The notes: a model not told the origin generated them from the sequence alone. A DNA stretch of 64,000 bases from Thermothelomyces thermophilus ATCC 42464 (GCF_000226095.1 NC_016478.1:3958001-4022000), one strand, 5' to 3'; shown: positions 11,135-25,196, counted from the stretch's first letter. Made by a program: numbers and translations.

Positions 11135-14100
11135 CTAGTTCTTATAAGCTATCCTCTAGTCTAAAATCAAGCTATTTAACTAGATATTATAGTTCCTTAT
11201 TAATAATATATAAATCTAGAATTTCTTTGACGTCCTATTCTTCTTCTTTATCTTTTACTTTAATATATATAGCAACCTTAGCGTTTTTTGGTGCTAGTTC
11301 GAGAAGCGAAATATAAAAAACATCTGTCTATAGTTATATAGATAATAGTAATGATAGTCGGTAGTTAGATGTCGAAATTCGTTCTTTAATAACGAAGGGT
11401 CCGACCTTTTTAAAGTCTAGCTTCGTACTTAGTTATTTAGTTTGTAGATTTTGTATGATTAGATAGACTTTGTCTCCCCTCTCTAGGTAAGGTCCTTCGA
11501 GCCTGTGTTTATCGTAATAGTTCTTTATTCTAGTCTTGACAAACTCGAGTTCCTTTTTAAGTTTCTTATATAGTGTGTACATTTATTCCGCTTTAACTAC
11601 TGCTCTCGGCACTATAACCTCTAGTCCTTGCCTAAGGTTTGCTTTATATCTATAGTTTACGAAGAACGATATAACTTTAGTTATTTCTATTAACGTCGTA
11701 TTATAAGCAAGTTATACCATTAGCAATAGTATAACCTAGTTGTCTTGCTAGTAGTTAACGTAAGAGCGGAGGTACTACTTAATAACTTAGTTTAATCGCT
11801 CTGTTTGTCCGTTAGTCTACGTGTAATATGCTATTAATAGCTTGCTATTGACGCCTAATTGTTATATTAACGCTTGCCAGAACTTCGATACGAACTTGGT
11901 GTCTCTGTTAGTAATCTATTCTTACGGCTAAGCATATACTAATGTAACTTACCGATAGATTATATCTACTAGCTATTTAACCATCTAGGATTCTTTGTAG
12001 GGAAAGAAGTATACCTATTTAGTCAGGTAATCTACTATAGTAAAAATACTATCATAGGTCACTCCTATAGCTATATCCTTGAATTCTAGTAGCTTTATAA
12101 TAAAGTCTATTGTAACTAAGCTCTATAGTTTGTCAGCTATTAATAGTAGCTAAAGTAGCCTATACAGCTTATATCGTGCTGTTTTACTTCGATTACAGAT
12201 ATTATAATTCTATATAACTTCCTTAACTCGTGCTATTAACTATAGAAAGTCGTAGTGTTTCTTGACTTATACGATAGTCTTCGTGACTCCTTTGTATCCT
12301 CCGAGTTTCAACTCGTAGAGTTCTCGAATCATCTATAGCTATTGATCCCTGTCATAGATATATACTTTGCCTCGGTACCAGAGTTTCCTATCTCTTTCTT
12401 CCACTCTATTAGGTACTAGTGGTCCGGGTGCTGCTTAATACTATACCTTGTTAATCCTTTTTTCTCGAAGGATTACATAGCATTCTAGGAACAAGTCAAG
12501 TAGATTATCTTCTATAGGTGTCTACGTTTTGTAATATAGCGTTCTATCTATTCGTTCCTTAAATAACGGTAGCGTTGTTTCTGTTTGTCCTTCCGTGTAA
12601 TCTATTTGTTAGCTTAAAGCATCTGCTTGTACATTCTCTTTGCCTTTCTTGTAATAGATCTTAAAATTAAATTCTATAAGGAATTCTGCCTATTGTATTT
12701 GTCATCCGTTAAGCTCCTTTGTCATTATAAAGTATTATAAGTTCTTATAATCTATATATACTTATACTAGTTTAATTGTACTACTAAGGTATAGTCGCTA
12801 TTCCTTAAAAGCTTTGACAATCGTAAGTAGTTCCTTATCGTAGATTAGATAATTAAAATATAGTCTATCAAGCTTCTTTAAAAAGAAGGCTATAGGATAT
12901 AGCTTCCCTTGTCCGACTCGTTGTCCTAATTGTCCTCCAATAGCATAGTCTAAAGCGTCCGTTTCTACTTTAAATAGCTTCTTAAGGTCCAGTAGTACTA
13001 GTACTAGATCTTTAGTAATAGCGTTACAGATCTATATAAATGTTTACTCATACTATTCTTCCTATTAGAATTTAATATTCTTCTTTATAAGTTTGTATAA
13101 AGGTCGTACGATCGCTCTAAAGTTCTTAATAAATATTCGGTGGAAGTTTATAAATCTAATAAAACTTCGTACTTCTATAACTAACGTCAGTTATAGCTAA
13201 TTCTTAATGGCTTTAACCTTTAAGGGTTCTATCCGGATTTGTCCTAGGGATATCTCGTATCCTAAAAAGACTGTCTTCCTAATATAGAATTCGCTCTTTT
13301 CCTTGTTAACTAATAGCTTATACGCGTATAGCGTGTCTAGTACTACTTTTACATACTTCTAGTATTTGTCTATTGTCTTAGAGAAGATAAGTATATCGTC
13401 GAGATAATATACTATAAATTTGTCGAGAAAGGGTCGAATAGCTTAATCAATTAGGGCTTAGAACATTACTAGCACGTTCGTAAGTCCGAATAGCATAACG
13501 AGGTACTCGTAGTGGCTATAGGGTATCCTAAAGGCCGTTTTCTACTTATTGCCTTCTTTGATCTATATATAGTTATAGGCCGATAGCAAGTCAAGACGTG
13601 TAAAATATTAGGCTCCTACTAACTAATCTTGGAGCTATAAGATCAGTAGTAATAGGTATCGATTTTTCACGGTCTGTTTATTAAGTTACCGATAGTTAAT
13701 ATATAACTATAGCTTTCCGTCTTTCTTAGGCATAAATAGGATTAGATAGCCTGCTAGCGATGTCGATAGGCAGATATATCCTCTTCGAAGATTCTCTTCC
13801 AAATATCGCTTAAGTTCTTTATTCTATATCTAGCTTATATAGTAAATCTTAAAGAACTTTAGTCGTGCTCCTTCCTTAAGCTTAATCTTATGATCTTATA
13901 GGCCGTATTCTAGTAGTCCTTCTAGATGCTTCGGTTCAAATGCTAGGTATCCTTTATATTCTTTCGGTACTTCCCTAGTCTTGTCTTGTCTCTCGGTTTT
14001 CTAATAGTATACGAACTTAGTTCCGTCTAGGGCGATGTTAGCGATTTCTCCCATCTTAGCCTACTACTCTAATTATAGTGCCTTACATTTATTAATAGAG

Positions 14101-14800
14101 AGAATAGCTATTAGCGGTTTGGCTTGTTCCTCCCATTACGATATCGATGTCGTTATACTACCTCTTCTAGAGTCTATAATGGTCTACCTGTTACTATCCG
14201 TTTCTTATGGTAGATCTATATGATATACCTTCCTTTAAGTATTATCTGCTTATAATCCTTATATGCTTCCTATCTTGCTAGTCAAATACGACTCTGTTTA
14301 GGGTTATAGGTAGCTACTATTCTTCTAGCTAATGTCCGAGTCGTAATCTTTATACTATAGTAACCCTAATATTATATCTTTATCATTACCTATATCTATA
14401 ATGCTAAATATAACTACTATAGTCTTCCTTACTATAGTAATATCGATTGGTTCGGTCTCTCTATATACCTATTATATCGGAAATAGCCCTTTAACTATGC
14501 TATACTTCCGCTTTATTCTCTAGGGTATCCGTAGCTAATTTACAAGTATCGGCGAAATTAGGTTTATCTCTACTCTACTATCTACTAGTACGAGCATTTC
14601 GTACTGTTTCCATTGTGCTATTATCTATAGTCGCTTGTCTTGCCACCGTCGTCTAAAGATTGCGGCGATTTCCTATATTTCTGCTAGGAGGTCTTGATAT
14701 AGTAGTCTCTTATACTAGTTCCTCCTATACTACGCTACTACTTACCGCTATACAGGCGTTAATAGTTTCTAGGCCCCTCGAAGGGCCCTAACCCGTTTCC
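10968..14800 (-). pseudogene. pol remnant of E1
   Basis: Complete pol span on the minus strand, from the GGGCCC-containing frameshift hairpin near 14772-14790 to the end beyond the chromodomain. All domains (PR, RT, RNase H, INT, chromodomain) align with the intact pol, but many stops of the RIP type interrupt it. Confidence 0.87.
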
Positions 14801-16204
14801 TAGGTTAATGCTAACCTCTTCGGTTATTTAGCTAATAGTAGCTTCGTTAATCGTGCTCATTTCTGTAAGCCATTAAGTGCTTATAGCTTTCTATTATTAA
14901 GTCCGTTCTACTTTTCGTCGTATATACTATAGCTTTATTTAAAGCTCCCAAATTCGTGATTTCTTTTCGTCCGTGTAATAGAGGTAATCGTTACTCTAGT
15001 ACGAGTCCTATATATCTCGTCCCGTTCTATAGTACCTAGGCTAGGCTTGTCTTAGAACTATCGTAATGCCTCCTAAATCGTAGGCTTTAATCTTCTAGAG
15101 CAATTTGGCCGCTCTGTTTCCTACATTATAGACCTATTCTATAGGGTGGAGGCTTCCGTTCTTATTTTCTTATTAGGTTAGCTAGTAATTATCTTCGAAT
15201 TTATTATAGAAGTAATATTAGTATTTGTATACTATATATTAGAACTAGGGCACTTGTATATATGCCTTGTATTAGGGGTATAGTTATATAGCGTCGCCTA
15301 GGAGGTATTAGAATTCTTTCCTAAATCCTTCCTACTATATATAGACTATAGGTACTCTAATGCTAAGATAGGAGTATTTCTTCTAGTAGCTTTCCTATAT
15401 ACGCTTATCTTTTCCGCGGTTCGCGTATATAAACTAATATTCTAGGTTCCGTACGTCGTTACTAAGTTACTAGTCGTCAAAATACTTGGCGTAGCTATCA
15501 GGCCTATTATATATCGTAGGCTATTCTCCTTTAATAGTTTCTATAATATGTCGGAGTTCCCTTATCTTATCCCTTATCTTATTACTCTACTAGATAAGTC
15601 GAATCAAGCGTCTATCCCATTTATATAGTTCCGTATTAAGCCGGAAAACTTTATTATAGTACTATTCGATTCGTTCCTAGAGAAATGGAACATTAGGTCC
15701 GGGTCTTTCGATTCCTTAGGTATCGGTTATCTACGATCCGTCCTACCTCTATATAACTATAAAACCTTACTACCTTAAGGCTAGGAAAATCGAAATTAAT
15801 AGTACGTACTCTCCTACTATATCCTATTCGGTAAGACCTATCTCTAGGTCTATAGTGACTAGTTTAGAATATAGTGCTTGTTTGTCTTTACCGTCGCTAT
15901 CGTGTCTAAGACTGTCTGTATCACTGTTCCTGTCTTCGTAGCTTGTGGCCGTTACTTCGATAACATTCTTAGTAGTTTCGTTAATAACCGTAATTTCCTT
16001 TCTAGGGACTGTCTTCTACTCTTTCTTTAGGCTTTAGCATTCTCGCTTATAGTGCCCTTTCTTTCTATAGTTATAGTAGATAACATTAGACTTGTCTTTA
16101 GTCGTCTTCTTCTAGTCCTACTTCTACGCTACGTCTATATCTATAGCTCTAGGGTACGTCCCGTATAAGGTACTAACGTATGCTCGCTTTTTCTTGTCGT
16201 TAGC
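14759..16204 (-). pseudogene. gag remnant of E1, C-terminal part
   Basis: Minus-strand gag from the point of E4 insertion to the stop before pol. Includes the zinc-knuckle region near 16040-16090 and the long C-terminal extension. The rest of this gag lies at 45389-45909 and 60836-61140. Confidence 0.87.
16200..16204. repeat. Left TSD of E4 (TTAGC)
   Basis: TTAGC before the left LTR of E4; repeated at 45389-45393 after its right LTR. Both lie in E1 gag. Confidence 0.85.
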
Positions 16205-16450
16205 TATGACGAACCTAATTTAGACTTCTTCTAAAAAGGTTTAGACGAAGGTAGATTAAGCGGGACAAGTAGGCAGGTTGTCTAAGGGATTTAGGGAAGC
16301 TAAAGGGTTTATAATAACATTAGAGTTGTCTCTTATAGTAGTTAACAACGGTGCTTAGTATAAGTACTGTGATTATAAGTTGCTATCACTAGTAAACTTC
16401 TAGAGTCTATCGTAATAAGTAACTATCTATATATATATATAATCCTGGGA
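16205..16450 (-). repeat. Left LTR of E4, first fragment
   Basis: From TATGACGAACC to ATAATCCTGGGA, where the forward LTR of E5 begins. The remaining part of this LTR resumes at 30582. The matching full LTR is at 44964-45388. Confidence 0.85.
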
Positions 16451-16884
16451 TGTTACGGAAATATATATATAGATGCCGCCTAAGCTACTAGCACAAATAG
16501 GCTAATCAAGCCAAAGGAATGATAGACTAATTAGGATAGGATCACACTTAGCAAGAAATAATCCTAGCAGAGGATCACTAGCTTACAATATAAGCTAGGT
16601 AAGCTAGTATAGAGGATTACCACGACTACTAGTAATCCTAGGATTATATATATATATAGATAGTCATTTATTATAGTAGACTCTAAGAGTTCACTAATAA
16701 TAGCAACCCCTTACAATTATAGTACTTATACTAAGCACTATTATTAACTACTATAAGAGATAACCCTAGTATTATTATAAACCCTTTAGCTTTACTAAAT
16801 CCCTTAGACAACCTGCCTACTTATTCTACTCAATCTACCTTCGTCTAAACTCTTTTAGAAGAAATCTGAGTTAGGTTTGTTACA
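16451..16884 (+). repeat. 5' LTR of E5 (U3 type I)
   Basis: Starts TGTTACGGAAAT and ends GTTTGTTACA. The primer-binding region and the gag start follow. Confidence 0.87.
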
Positions 16885-16911
16885 CGTTACTATCACTCCC
16901 TTTGTTCTATT

Positions 16912-17706
16912 ATAGTTCAGAACGGAGGTGACTTCGACCTTGACATCGATATAGCTACTAACGTCATAGCCAAATAGCTGCTTGCCTAGCTTGGTTAACT
17001 CTATTAGCGAATCTAGGAGTTAGACTAGAGAGATAAGGCTACTTAAGCTCGAATCAAGGAACTCGAGAACGGCGAAAAGCACTTATAGAAGCTGGTTAAC
17101 GAGGCCTATACTAAAATTAAGGCACTTAAGGGCGCTAAAGCGAGCCATATCAAGATCGAACTACCTAGCAAATACAGAGGAACTAAGGAGGATCTTGTAG
17201 GATTTCTAATAAACCTTCGATCTTATTTCCAGCTTAATAATAATAAGTTTCTAGATAATAAAGCTAAAGTTCTCTATATAACTATAAGACTAGAGGGTAA
17301 GGTACTTAGATAGTTTAAGCCTATATAGAACGACTATCTTACTAAGGAAGACGAAGACGACTAAGATATATTTATATAGGTAGTCTTTCGATCCTATAAC
17401 TATTTTGAAGAAGAGCTTTAGAAGGTTTTCAGCGATAAAGACGAGAAGATTTATACGTAAGAAGGACTTGCTAATCTCCGATAGACTAAGTTAATAGCCT
17501 CTTATATTATATAGTTTAGATAGAATATACTTAAGTCTTAGCTTAACGACGAGGTATTAATATAATTATTCTATAATGGCTTAAAGGAAAAGGTTAAAGA
17601 CAAGCTATATAAGTATAATTAGCTTGAGACTTTAGATAAATATATTATATAGGCTATTAGAATCGATAATCGACTCTATATATAGGAGTAATGGAAATAA
17701 GGCTAA
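16912..17706 (+). pseudogene. gag remnant of E5, N-terminal part
   Basis: Colinear with intact gag from its start (ATG is ATA here) through the coiled coil and capsid-like region up to the equivalent of about 37080, where E6 begins. Many RIP stops. Confidence 0.85.
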
Positions 17707-18124
17707 TATAACGAACCCAACTCAGACTTCTTCTGAAAGGGTCCAGACGGAGGTAGATTGAGCGTGACGAGCAGGCAGGTCGTCTAAGGGATTCGGTAAA
17801 GCCAAAGGGTTTACAATAACACTAGAGTTGCCTCTCATAGTAATCAGCAATGCTCGGTATAAGTACTATGATTGTGATTGTTACCACTGGTGAACTCCCA
17901 GAGTCTACTATAACGAGTGACTATTTACATGTATATATAATCCTAGTGATCACTCCTAATTACGGTGATTGTAAGTGATCGCATGGTAGTGATCACCCTA
18001 ATCGCTAGTAAGCGTAGTGATCACTATACTTCCCATATTGTAATTAGTCCTTCCGTTCCTTCGGCTTGATTGGCCCGTTTATGCCGGTGGCCTAGGCGGT
18101 ATCTGTATATATATTTCCGTGATA
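17707..18124 (-). repeat. Left (3') LTR of E6 (U3 type III)
   Basis: Reverse orientation, TATAACGAACCC to TTCCGTGATA. The U3 has a cluster of TGATCAC-like palindromes at about 17945-18030. RIP is light here compared with other relic LTRs. Confidence 0.88.
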
Positions 18125-18254
18125 TGATGCCTTCCCTCCGAGGCTTTCGACCTAAAAGCCCTCTTTTTAGGCCGTCTCAAATAGTGCTAACATCCCTCGC
18201 GTTCCTTATACGTGTTTTTCTCCTTAGTCCTTGTTGCCCTTTGTACTATCAATT

Positions 18255-18865
18255 ATACCATCTAACACGTATAGATCCCTAGCATCTATTCGTCATAAGC
18301 GTTTAGCTTAGTTTATTTCCGATCATAGGTTTGTAGTAATGGCGTGTTCCCATTGCGTAGAGTACAACCGAGTATATAAGATGATTAAAAAATCTTGTCG
18401 CTACGAGGCTTATATATGTCGGGGTCGTGCTTACGATGGTTCTAGCATTCTAGTTTCTTCTTGTAAGTTCCTATTTTCTTGCAAGGGCACGTCTCTAATC
18501 GTAACGTAATAGATCGTATTATACGCGAGTAATGTTATTTAAAGGCTAAAGAGAAAGAGGCTAAAGCCTTGCTACGGGAATATCAATACAAAGCTTCTAA
18601 GGTATTGGCCTGTCTGACTCAGGTTCGTGAATAACGAGAGTTCCTGGTAGAGAAGGGGGCAGACATGGTTATATGGGGTTTGTCGAATCTAGACGAATTA
18701 GAGGCAGTAGAATAGCAGGAATCGGGGGCCGTTATATAACTTAATGGTAGCGTCGACGTTGTTAACTAGGGCGCTGTTTTCAGTTCTGTCTTAGGTTTGT
18801 CTTTAGCCGATCCGGGTTCTGCCGATAGAACTATTCTAGTTTCTTAGGGCAGTTTAAGTTCTTAA
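18255..18865 (+). pseudogene. Antisense zinc-cluster gene remnant, type III (E6)
   Basis: Plus-strand gene inside the minus-strand element. The likely start is ATA here (ATG in the E3 copy). An internal ATG near 18340 precedes ACSHC; with Tyr read as former Cys, the cluster has the spacing CX2CX6CX8CX2CX6C. The following region is rich in Lys, Glu and Leu (possible coiled coil). Interrupted by stops. Confidence 0.68.
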
Positions 18866-21800
18866 CTAGTTCTTATAAGTTGTCTTCTAGTCTAAAATTA
18901 AGCTATTTAACTAGGTACTATAGTTCTTTATTGATAATACGTAAATCTAGAATTTTTTCGACGTCCTATTCTTCTTCCTTGTCTTCTACTTTAATGTATA
19001 TAGTAACCTTAGCGTTTTTCGATGCTAGTTCGAGGAGTAAAATATGAAAAACATCCGTCTATAGTTGTATAGATGACAGTAACGATAGTCGGTAGTTAGA
19101 TGTCGAAATTCGTTCTTTAATAACGAAGGGTCCGACCTTCTTAAAGTCTAGCTTTATATTTAGTCGTTTGGTTCGTAAGTTTTGTATGATCAGGTAGACT
19201 TTGTCTCCTCTCTCTAGGCAAGGTCCCTCGAGCCTGTATTTGTCGTAGTAGTTTTTCATTCTAGTCTTGATAAACTCGAGTTCCTTTTTGAGCTTTTTAT
19301 ATAGTGCGTACATTTGTTCTACTTTGACTACTGCTCTCGGCACTGTGACCTCTAGTCCTTGCCTAAGGTCTGCTTTATATCCGTAGTTCGCGAAGAACAG
19401 TGTAACTTTGGTCGTTTTTGTTGGCGTTGTATTATAAGCGAGTTATACTATTGGTAATAGTATGACCTAGTCGTCTTGCTAGTAGTTGACGTAAGAACGG
19501 AGATACTACTTAATAACTTGGTTTAATTGCTCCGTTTGCCTGTTAGTCTGCGGGTGATATGCTATTAACAGTTTGCTATTGACGCCTAATCGTTGTATTA
19601 ACGCTTACCAGAACTTCGATACGAACTTAGTGTCTCTGTCGGTGATCTATTCTTGCGGCTAAGCATATACTAATGTAACTTGCTAATAGATTACGTCTGC
19701 TAATTATTCCGCTATCTAGGACTCCTTATAGGGAAAGAAATATGCCTACTTAGTTAGGCGATCTACTATAGTAAGAATACTATCGTAAGTCACTCCTATA
19801 GCTATATCCTTAGATTTTAGCAGCTTTGTAATAAAGTCTATCGTAACTAAACTCTATAGTTTGTCAGCTATTAGTAGTAGCTAAAGTAGCCTATATAGCT
19901 TGTATTATACCATCTTACCTCGATTACAAATGTCGTAGTTCCATATGACTTCCTTAACTTGTATCATTAACTATGGAAAGTCGTAGTGTTTCTTGACTTG
20001 TGCGACAGTCTTTGTAACTCCTTTGTGTCCTCCGAGTTTTGACTTGTAGAGTTCTCGAATCATTTGCAGCTATTGATCCTTGTCGTAGATATATGCTTTA
20101 TCTCAGTACTAGAGTTTCCTATCTTTTTCTTCTACTCCGTTAGGTACCACTGGTCCGGGTGTTGCTTAATATTATACCTTGTTAATCCTTTCCTCTTAAA
20201 AGATTGTATAGCATTCGAGGAACAAGTCAAGTAGATCATCTTCTATAGGTGTTTACGTTTCGTAATATAGCGTTCTATCTGTTTGTTCCTTGAATAACGG
20301 TGGTATTATTTCCGTTTGTCCTTTTATATGATCCGTTTATTGGCTTAAAATGTCTACTTGTATGTTTTCTTTGCCCTTCTTATAGCAGATCTCGAAGTTA
20401 AATTCCGTAAGGAATTCTACCTATTGTATTTGTCGTCCGTTAAGCTCTTTCGTCATCGTAAAGTATCGTAAGTTCTTGTAATCTGTATATACTTGTACTA
20501 ATTTAATTATACTACTAAGGTATAGTTGCCATTCCTTAAAAGCTTTAATAATTGCAAGTAGTTCCTTGTCGTAGATTAGGTAATTAAGATATAGTCTGTC
20601 GAGCTTCTTTAAAAAGAAGGTTATAGGATGTAGCTTCCCTTGTCTGTCTTGTTGTCCTAATTGTCCTCCGATGGTATAGTCTAAAGCGTCCGTTTCTACC
20701 TTAAATAGCTTCTTAGGGTCTAATAGTACTAGTACTAGATCTTTAGTAATGGCGTTACAGATCTGCGTAAATGCTTGCTCGTATTGCTCTTCCTATTGGA
20801 ATTTAGTGTTCTTCCTAGTGAGTTCGTATAAAGGTCATACGATCACTCTAAAGTTCCTAATAAACATCCGGTAGAAGTTTGTAAATCTGATAAAGCTTCG
20901 TACTTCCATAACTAACGTCGGTCGTAGCTAATTCTTGATAGCTTTAACCTTTGAAGGTTCTATCCGAATTTGTCCTAGGGATATTTCATATCCTAGAAAT
21001 ACCATTTTCCTAACGTGGAATTTGCTCTTTTCTTTATTAACTAATAGCTTATATATGTGTAGCGTGTCTAGTACTGCTTTTATATACTTCCGGTGTTTAT
21101 CTATTGTCTTAGAGAAGATAAATATATTGTTGAGATAATATACCGTAAATTTGTCGAGAAAGGGTCAGATAGCTTGATTAATTAGGGCTTAGAACGTTAC
21201 TAGCGCGTTTATAAGTCCGAATGGCATAACGAGGTACTTATAGTAGCTATAGGGTGTTCTAAAGGCCGTTTTCTACTTGTTGCCTTCTTTAATCTATATA
21301 TAGTTATAGGCCGATGGCAAATTAAGATGCGTAAAATATTAGGCTCCTGCTAACTAATCTCGGAGCTATAAGATTAGTAGTAACGGGTATCGATTTTTTA
21401 CGGTCTATTTGTTAAGTTACCAATAGTCGACGTATAACCATAGCTTTCCATCTTTCTTAGGCATAAATAGGATTAGGTAGCCTGCTAGTAATGTCAATAG
21501 GCAGATATATCCTCTTCGAAGGTTCTCCTCTAAATATCGCTTAAGTTCTTTATTCTATATCTAGCTTATATAGTAAATCTTAAAGAACTTTAGTTATGCT
21601 CCTTCCTTAAGCTTAATCTTATAATCCTATAGGCCGTGTTCTAGTAATCCTTCTAGATACTTTGGTTCGAATGCTAGGTATCCTTTATATTCCTTTAGTA
21701 CTTCCCTAGTCTTGTCCCGTTTCTCGGTTTTCTAATAGTATATAAACTTGGTTCTGTCTATAGCGATGCTAGCGATTTCTCCTATCTTAACCTACTACTC

Positions 21801-22530
21801 TAATTGCAGTGCTCCGCATTTGTTAACGGAGAGAATAGCTATCAGCAGTTTAGCTCGTTCCTCCTATCGTGATATCGATGTCATTATGCCGCCTCTTCTA
21901 GAGTCCGTAGTGGTCTGCCTGCTACTACCCGTCTCTTATAGTAGATCTATAGGATATGCCTTTCTCTAAGCATCGTCTGCTTGTAATCCTTGTATGCTCC
22001 CTATCTTGCTAGTTAAATATAACTCCGTTTAGGGTCACAGGTAGTTACTATTCTTCTAGCTAATGTCTAGGTTATAATCTTCATACTATAGTAACCTTAA
22101 TATTATATCTTTGTCGTTACCTATGTCTATAATGCTAAATACGACTACTATAGTCTTCCCTGCTATAGTAATGTCGATTAGTTTAGTCTCCCTATATACC
22201 TATTACGTTAGAAATAGCCCTTTGACTATGCCATGCTTCCGCTTTATTCTCTAGGGTATCTATAGCTAATTTATAAGTATCGGCGAAATTAGGTTTATCT
22301 CTGCTCTACTATTTACTAGTATAAGCATTTCGTGCTGTTTCTATTATACTATTATCTATAGTCGCTTGTCCTACCATTGTCGTCTAAAGATTGCGGCGAT
22401 TTCCTATGTTTCTGCCGGGAGGTCTCGATATAGTGGTCTCTTGCGCTAGTTCCTCCTATACTACGCTACCACTCGCCGCTACGTAGGCGTTAATGGTTTC
22501 CGGGCCCCTCAAAGGGCCCTAACCCGTTTC
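18762..22530 (-). pseudogene. pol remnant of E6
   Basis: Minus-strand pol from the frameshift hairpin (about 22501-22521) to the end beyond the chromodomain. An open stretch at 19059-19343 encodes the integrase C-terminal region including GPFVIKERIS (GPY/F module). Other domains carry RIP stops. Confidence 0.87.
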
Positions 22531-24751
22531 CTAGGTCAGTGCTAACCTCTTTGGTTGTCTGGCTAATAGCGACTTTGTCGATCGTACTCATTTCTATGAG
22601 CTATTGAGTGCTTACGGCTTCCTACTATTAGGTCCGTTCCGCTTTCTGTCGTACGTGCTATAGCTTTATCTAAAGCTCCCGAATTCGTAATTTCTTTTCG
22701 TCTGTATGATAAAGGTAATCGTTGCTCTAGCACGAGTCCTATATGTCTTGTCCCGTTCCGTAGTACCTAGGCTAGGCTTGTTTTAGAACTATTATAATAC
22801 TTTCTAGATTGCGGGCTTCGATCTTCCAAAGCAATTCGGCCGCTCTGTTTCCTACATTATAGACCTATTCCTTAGAGTATAAGCTTCTGTCCCTGTTTTC
22901 CTATTAGGTCGGCTAGTAATTATTTTCGAATTTGTCGTAGAAGTGATATTAGCATTTGTATGCCATACACTAGAACTAGGGCACTTGCGTATGTGCCTCG
23001 TATCGAGGGTATAGTTATATGGCGTTGCCTAGGAGGTATTGGAATTCTTTCCCAAATCCTTCCCACTGTATGTAGGCTATAGGTACTCTAGTGCTAATAT
23101 AGGAGTATTTCTTCTAGTAGCTTTCCTATATATGCTCGTCTTTTCCATAGTTTGCTTGTATAAACTAGTATTCTAGGTTCTGTACATTATTATTAAGTTA
23201 CTAGCTGTCAAGGTACTCGGTGTAGCTATCAGGCCTATTATATATTATAGGCTATTCTCCTTTAATAGTTTCTACAACACGTCAGAGTTCCCTCATCTCG
23301 TTCCTTATCTTATCGCTCTACTAGACGAGTTGAATCAAGCGTCCATCCCGTTCGCGTAGTTCCGCGTTAAGTCAGAAGACTTCGTTACGGTACTATTCGA
23401 TTTGTTCCTAGAGGAATAAAGCATTAGGTCTAAGTCTTTCGATTCCTTAGGTATTGGTTATCTATGATCTATCCTACCTCTGTGTAACTATAAAACCCTA
23501 TTGCCTTAAGGCTAGGAGAATCGAAATTGGCGGTGTATACTCTCCTGCCGTATCCTATTTGGCGAGACCTGTCTCTAGGTCTATAGTAACCAGTTCAGAG
23601 TACGGTGCTTGTTCATCCTTACCGTTGCCGTCGTGTCCGAGACTGTCCATGTCACTGTCCCTATCTTTATAGCTTGTAGCTACTACTTTGATAACGTCCT
23701 TAATGGTTTTGTCGATAGCTATAATTTCCTTTCTAGGGGCTAGTTTCTATTCTTTCTTTAGGCTCCGGCATTCTCGCTTATAGTGCCCTTTCTTTCTATA
23801 GTTATAGTAGGTAATATTAGACTTGTCTTTAGTCGCCTTCTTCTAGTCTTGCTTCTATGCTATATCTATATCTATAGCTCCGGGGTATATCCCGTACGAG
23901 GTACTAACATACGCTCGCTTTTTCTTATCGTTAGCCTTAACCATAGTTCCATTTATTTGACCTCGTTTCTACTACTCTCGTATATAGAGTCGATCATTGA
24001 TCCTAATGGCCTACGCGATATATTTGTCTAGAGTCTTAGGCCGATTGTACTTATATAGCTTGTCTTTGACCTTTTCCTTTAAGCCGTTATAGAACAATTG
24101 TATTAACGCCTTGTCGTTAAGCTAAGACTTGAGTATGTCCTGTCTAAATTATATAGTATAGGAGGCTGCTAACTTAGTCTGTCGGAGATTGGCAAGTCTT
24201 TCTTATATATGAATCTTCTTGTCTTTGTTACTAAAAACTTTCCAAAGCTCTTCTTCGAAATAGTTGTAAGATCAGAAAACTGCCTATATAAACACGTCTC
24301 AGTCGTCTTCGTCTTCCTCTATAAGATAGTCATTCTATATAGGCTTAAACTATCTAAGTACCTTGCCCTCTAGTCTTATAGCTATATAAAGGACTTTGGC
24401 TTTGTCATCCGGAAACTTGTCGTCATTAAGCCAGAAGTAGGATCAGAGGTTTGTCAGGAATCCTACAAGATCCTCCTTAGTTCCTCTGTATTTGCTAGGT
24501 AGTTCGATCTTAATGCGCTTCACTTTAGTGCCCTCGAGTGCCTCGATTTTAGCGTAGGCCTTATTAACTAACTTCTACAAATACTTTTCGCGGTTCTCGA
24601 GTTCCTTGATTCGAGCTTAAGTAGTCTTATCTCTCTAGTCCAACTCCTAGATCCGCTGCTAGAGTTAACTAAGCTAAGCAAGCAGCTATTTGGCCGTAAC
24701 GTTGGTAGCTATATCGATATCGAGGTCGAAGTCACCTCCGTTCTGAACCAT
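22500..24751 (-). pseudogene. gag remnant of E6
   Basis: Full gag span (2252 bp against 2262 in the intact copy) with its ATG preserved at 24749-24751. Coiled coil, capsid-like region, zinc-knuckle region and C-terminal extension are recognisable despite stops. The primer-binding complement of AGTGGTAACAA is intact next to the LTR at 24766-24776. Confidence 0.87.
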
Positions 24752-24778
24752 GACAGAACAAAGGGAGTGGTAACAATG

Positions 24779-25196
24779 TATGACGAACCTAACTTAGACT
24801 TCTTCTAAAAGGGTCTAGACAAAGGTAGATTAAGCGTAACAAGTAGGTAGGTCGTCTAAGGGATTTGGTAAAGCCAAAGGGTTTATAATAATACTAGAGT
24901 TACCTCTTATAGTAATTAGCAATGCTTGGTATAAGTACTGTGATTGTGATTATTACTACTAGTGAACTCCTAGAGTCTACTATAACGAGTGACTATCCAC
25001 ATGTATATATAATCCTAGTGATTACTCCTAATCACGGTAATTGTAAGTGATTGTATGGTGGTGATCACCCTGATCACTAGTGAGTGTAGTGATCATTGTA
25101 CTTCCTATGTTGTAATTGGTCCTTCCGTTCCTTTGGCTTGATTGGCCTGTTTGTGCTGGTAGCCTAGGCGGCATCTGTATGTATATTTCTGTGATA
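24779..25196 (-). repeat. Right (5') LTR of E6 (U3 type III)
   Basis: 418 bp, TATGACGAACC to TTCTGTGATA; the same length as the left copy. U3 with TGATCACC-type repeats at about 25015-25100. Confidence 0.88.

Larger units (their letters stand above)
17707..25196 (-). mobile_element. E6: RIP-degraded gypsy chromovirus (type III) inside E5 gag
   Basis: Full-length minus-strand element (about 7.5 kb) with 418-bp LTRs at both ends and complete gag, pol and antisense gene. The bases next to the two LTRs do not match as a TSD, and the flanking E5 gag resumes about 930 bp further along than expected, so insertion was followed by a deletion or exchange. It appears less mutated than the elements around it, suggesting later arrival. 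Confidence 0.87.

Noticed and set aside
14035-14223. Small open frames such as 14035-14223, 21748-21969, 34416-34637, 49131-49334 and 55953-56174
   Set aside because: The same shadow frame opposite the protease-RT linker in each gypsy copy.
16430-16445. ATATATATAT tracts as microsatellites or origins
   Set aside because: They occur at the same place in each relic LTR and correspond to the TATA region of E0 after RIP.
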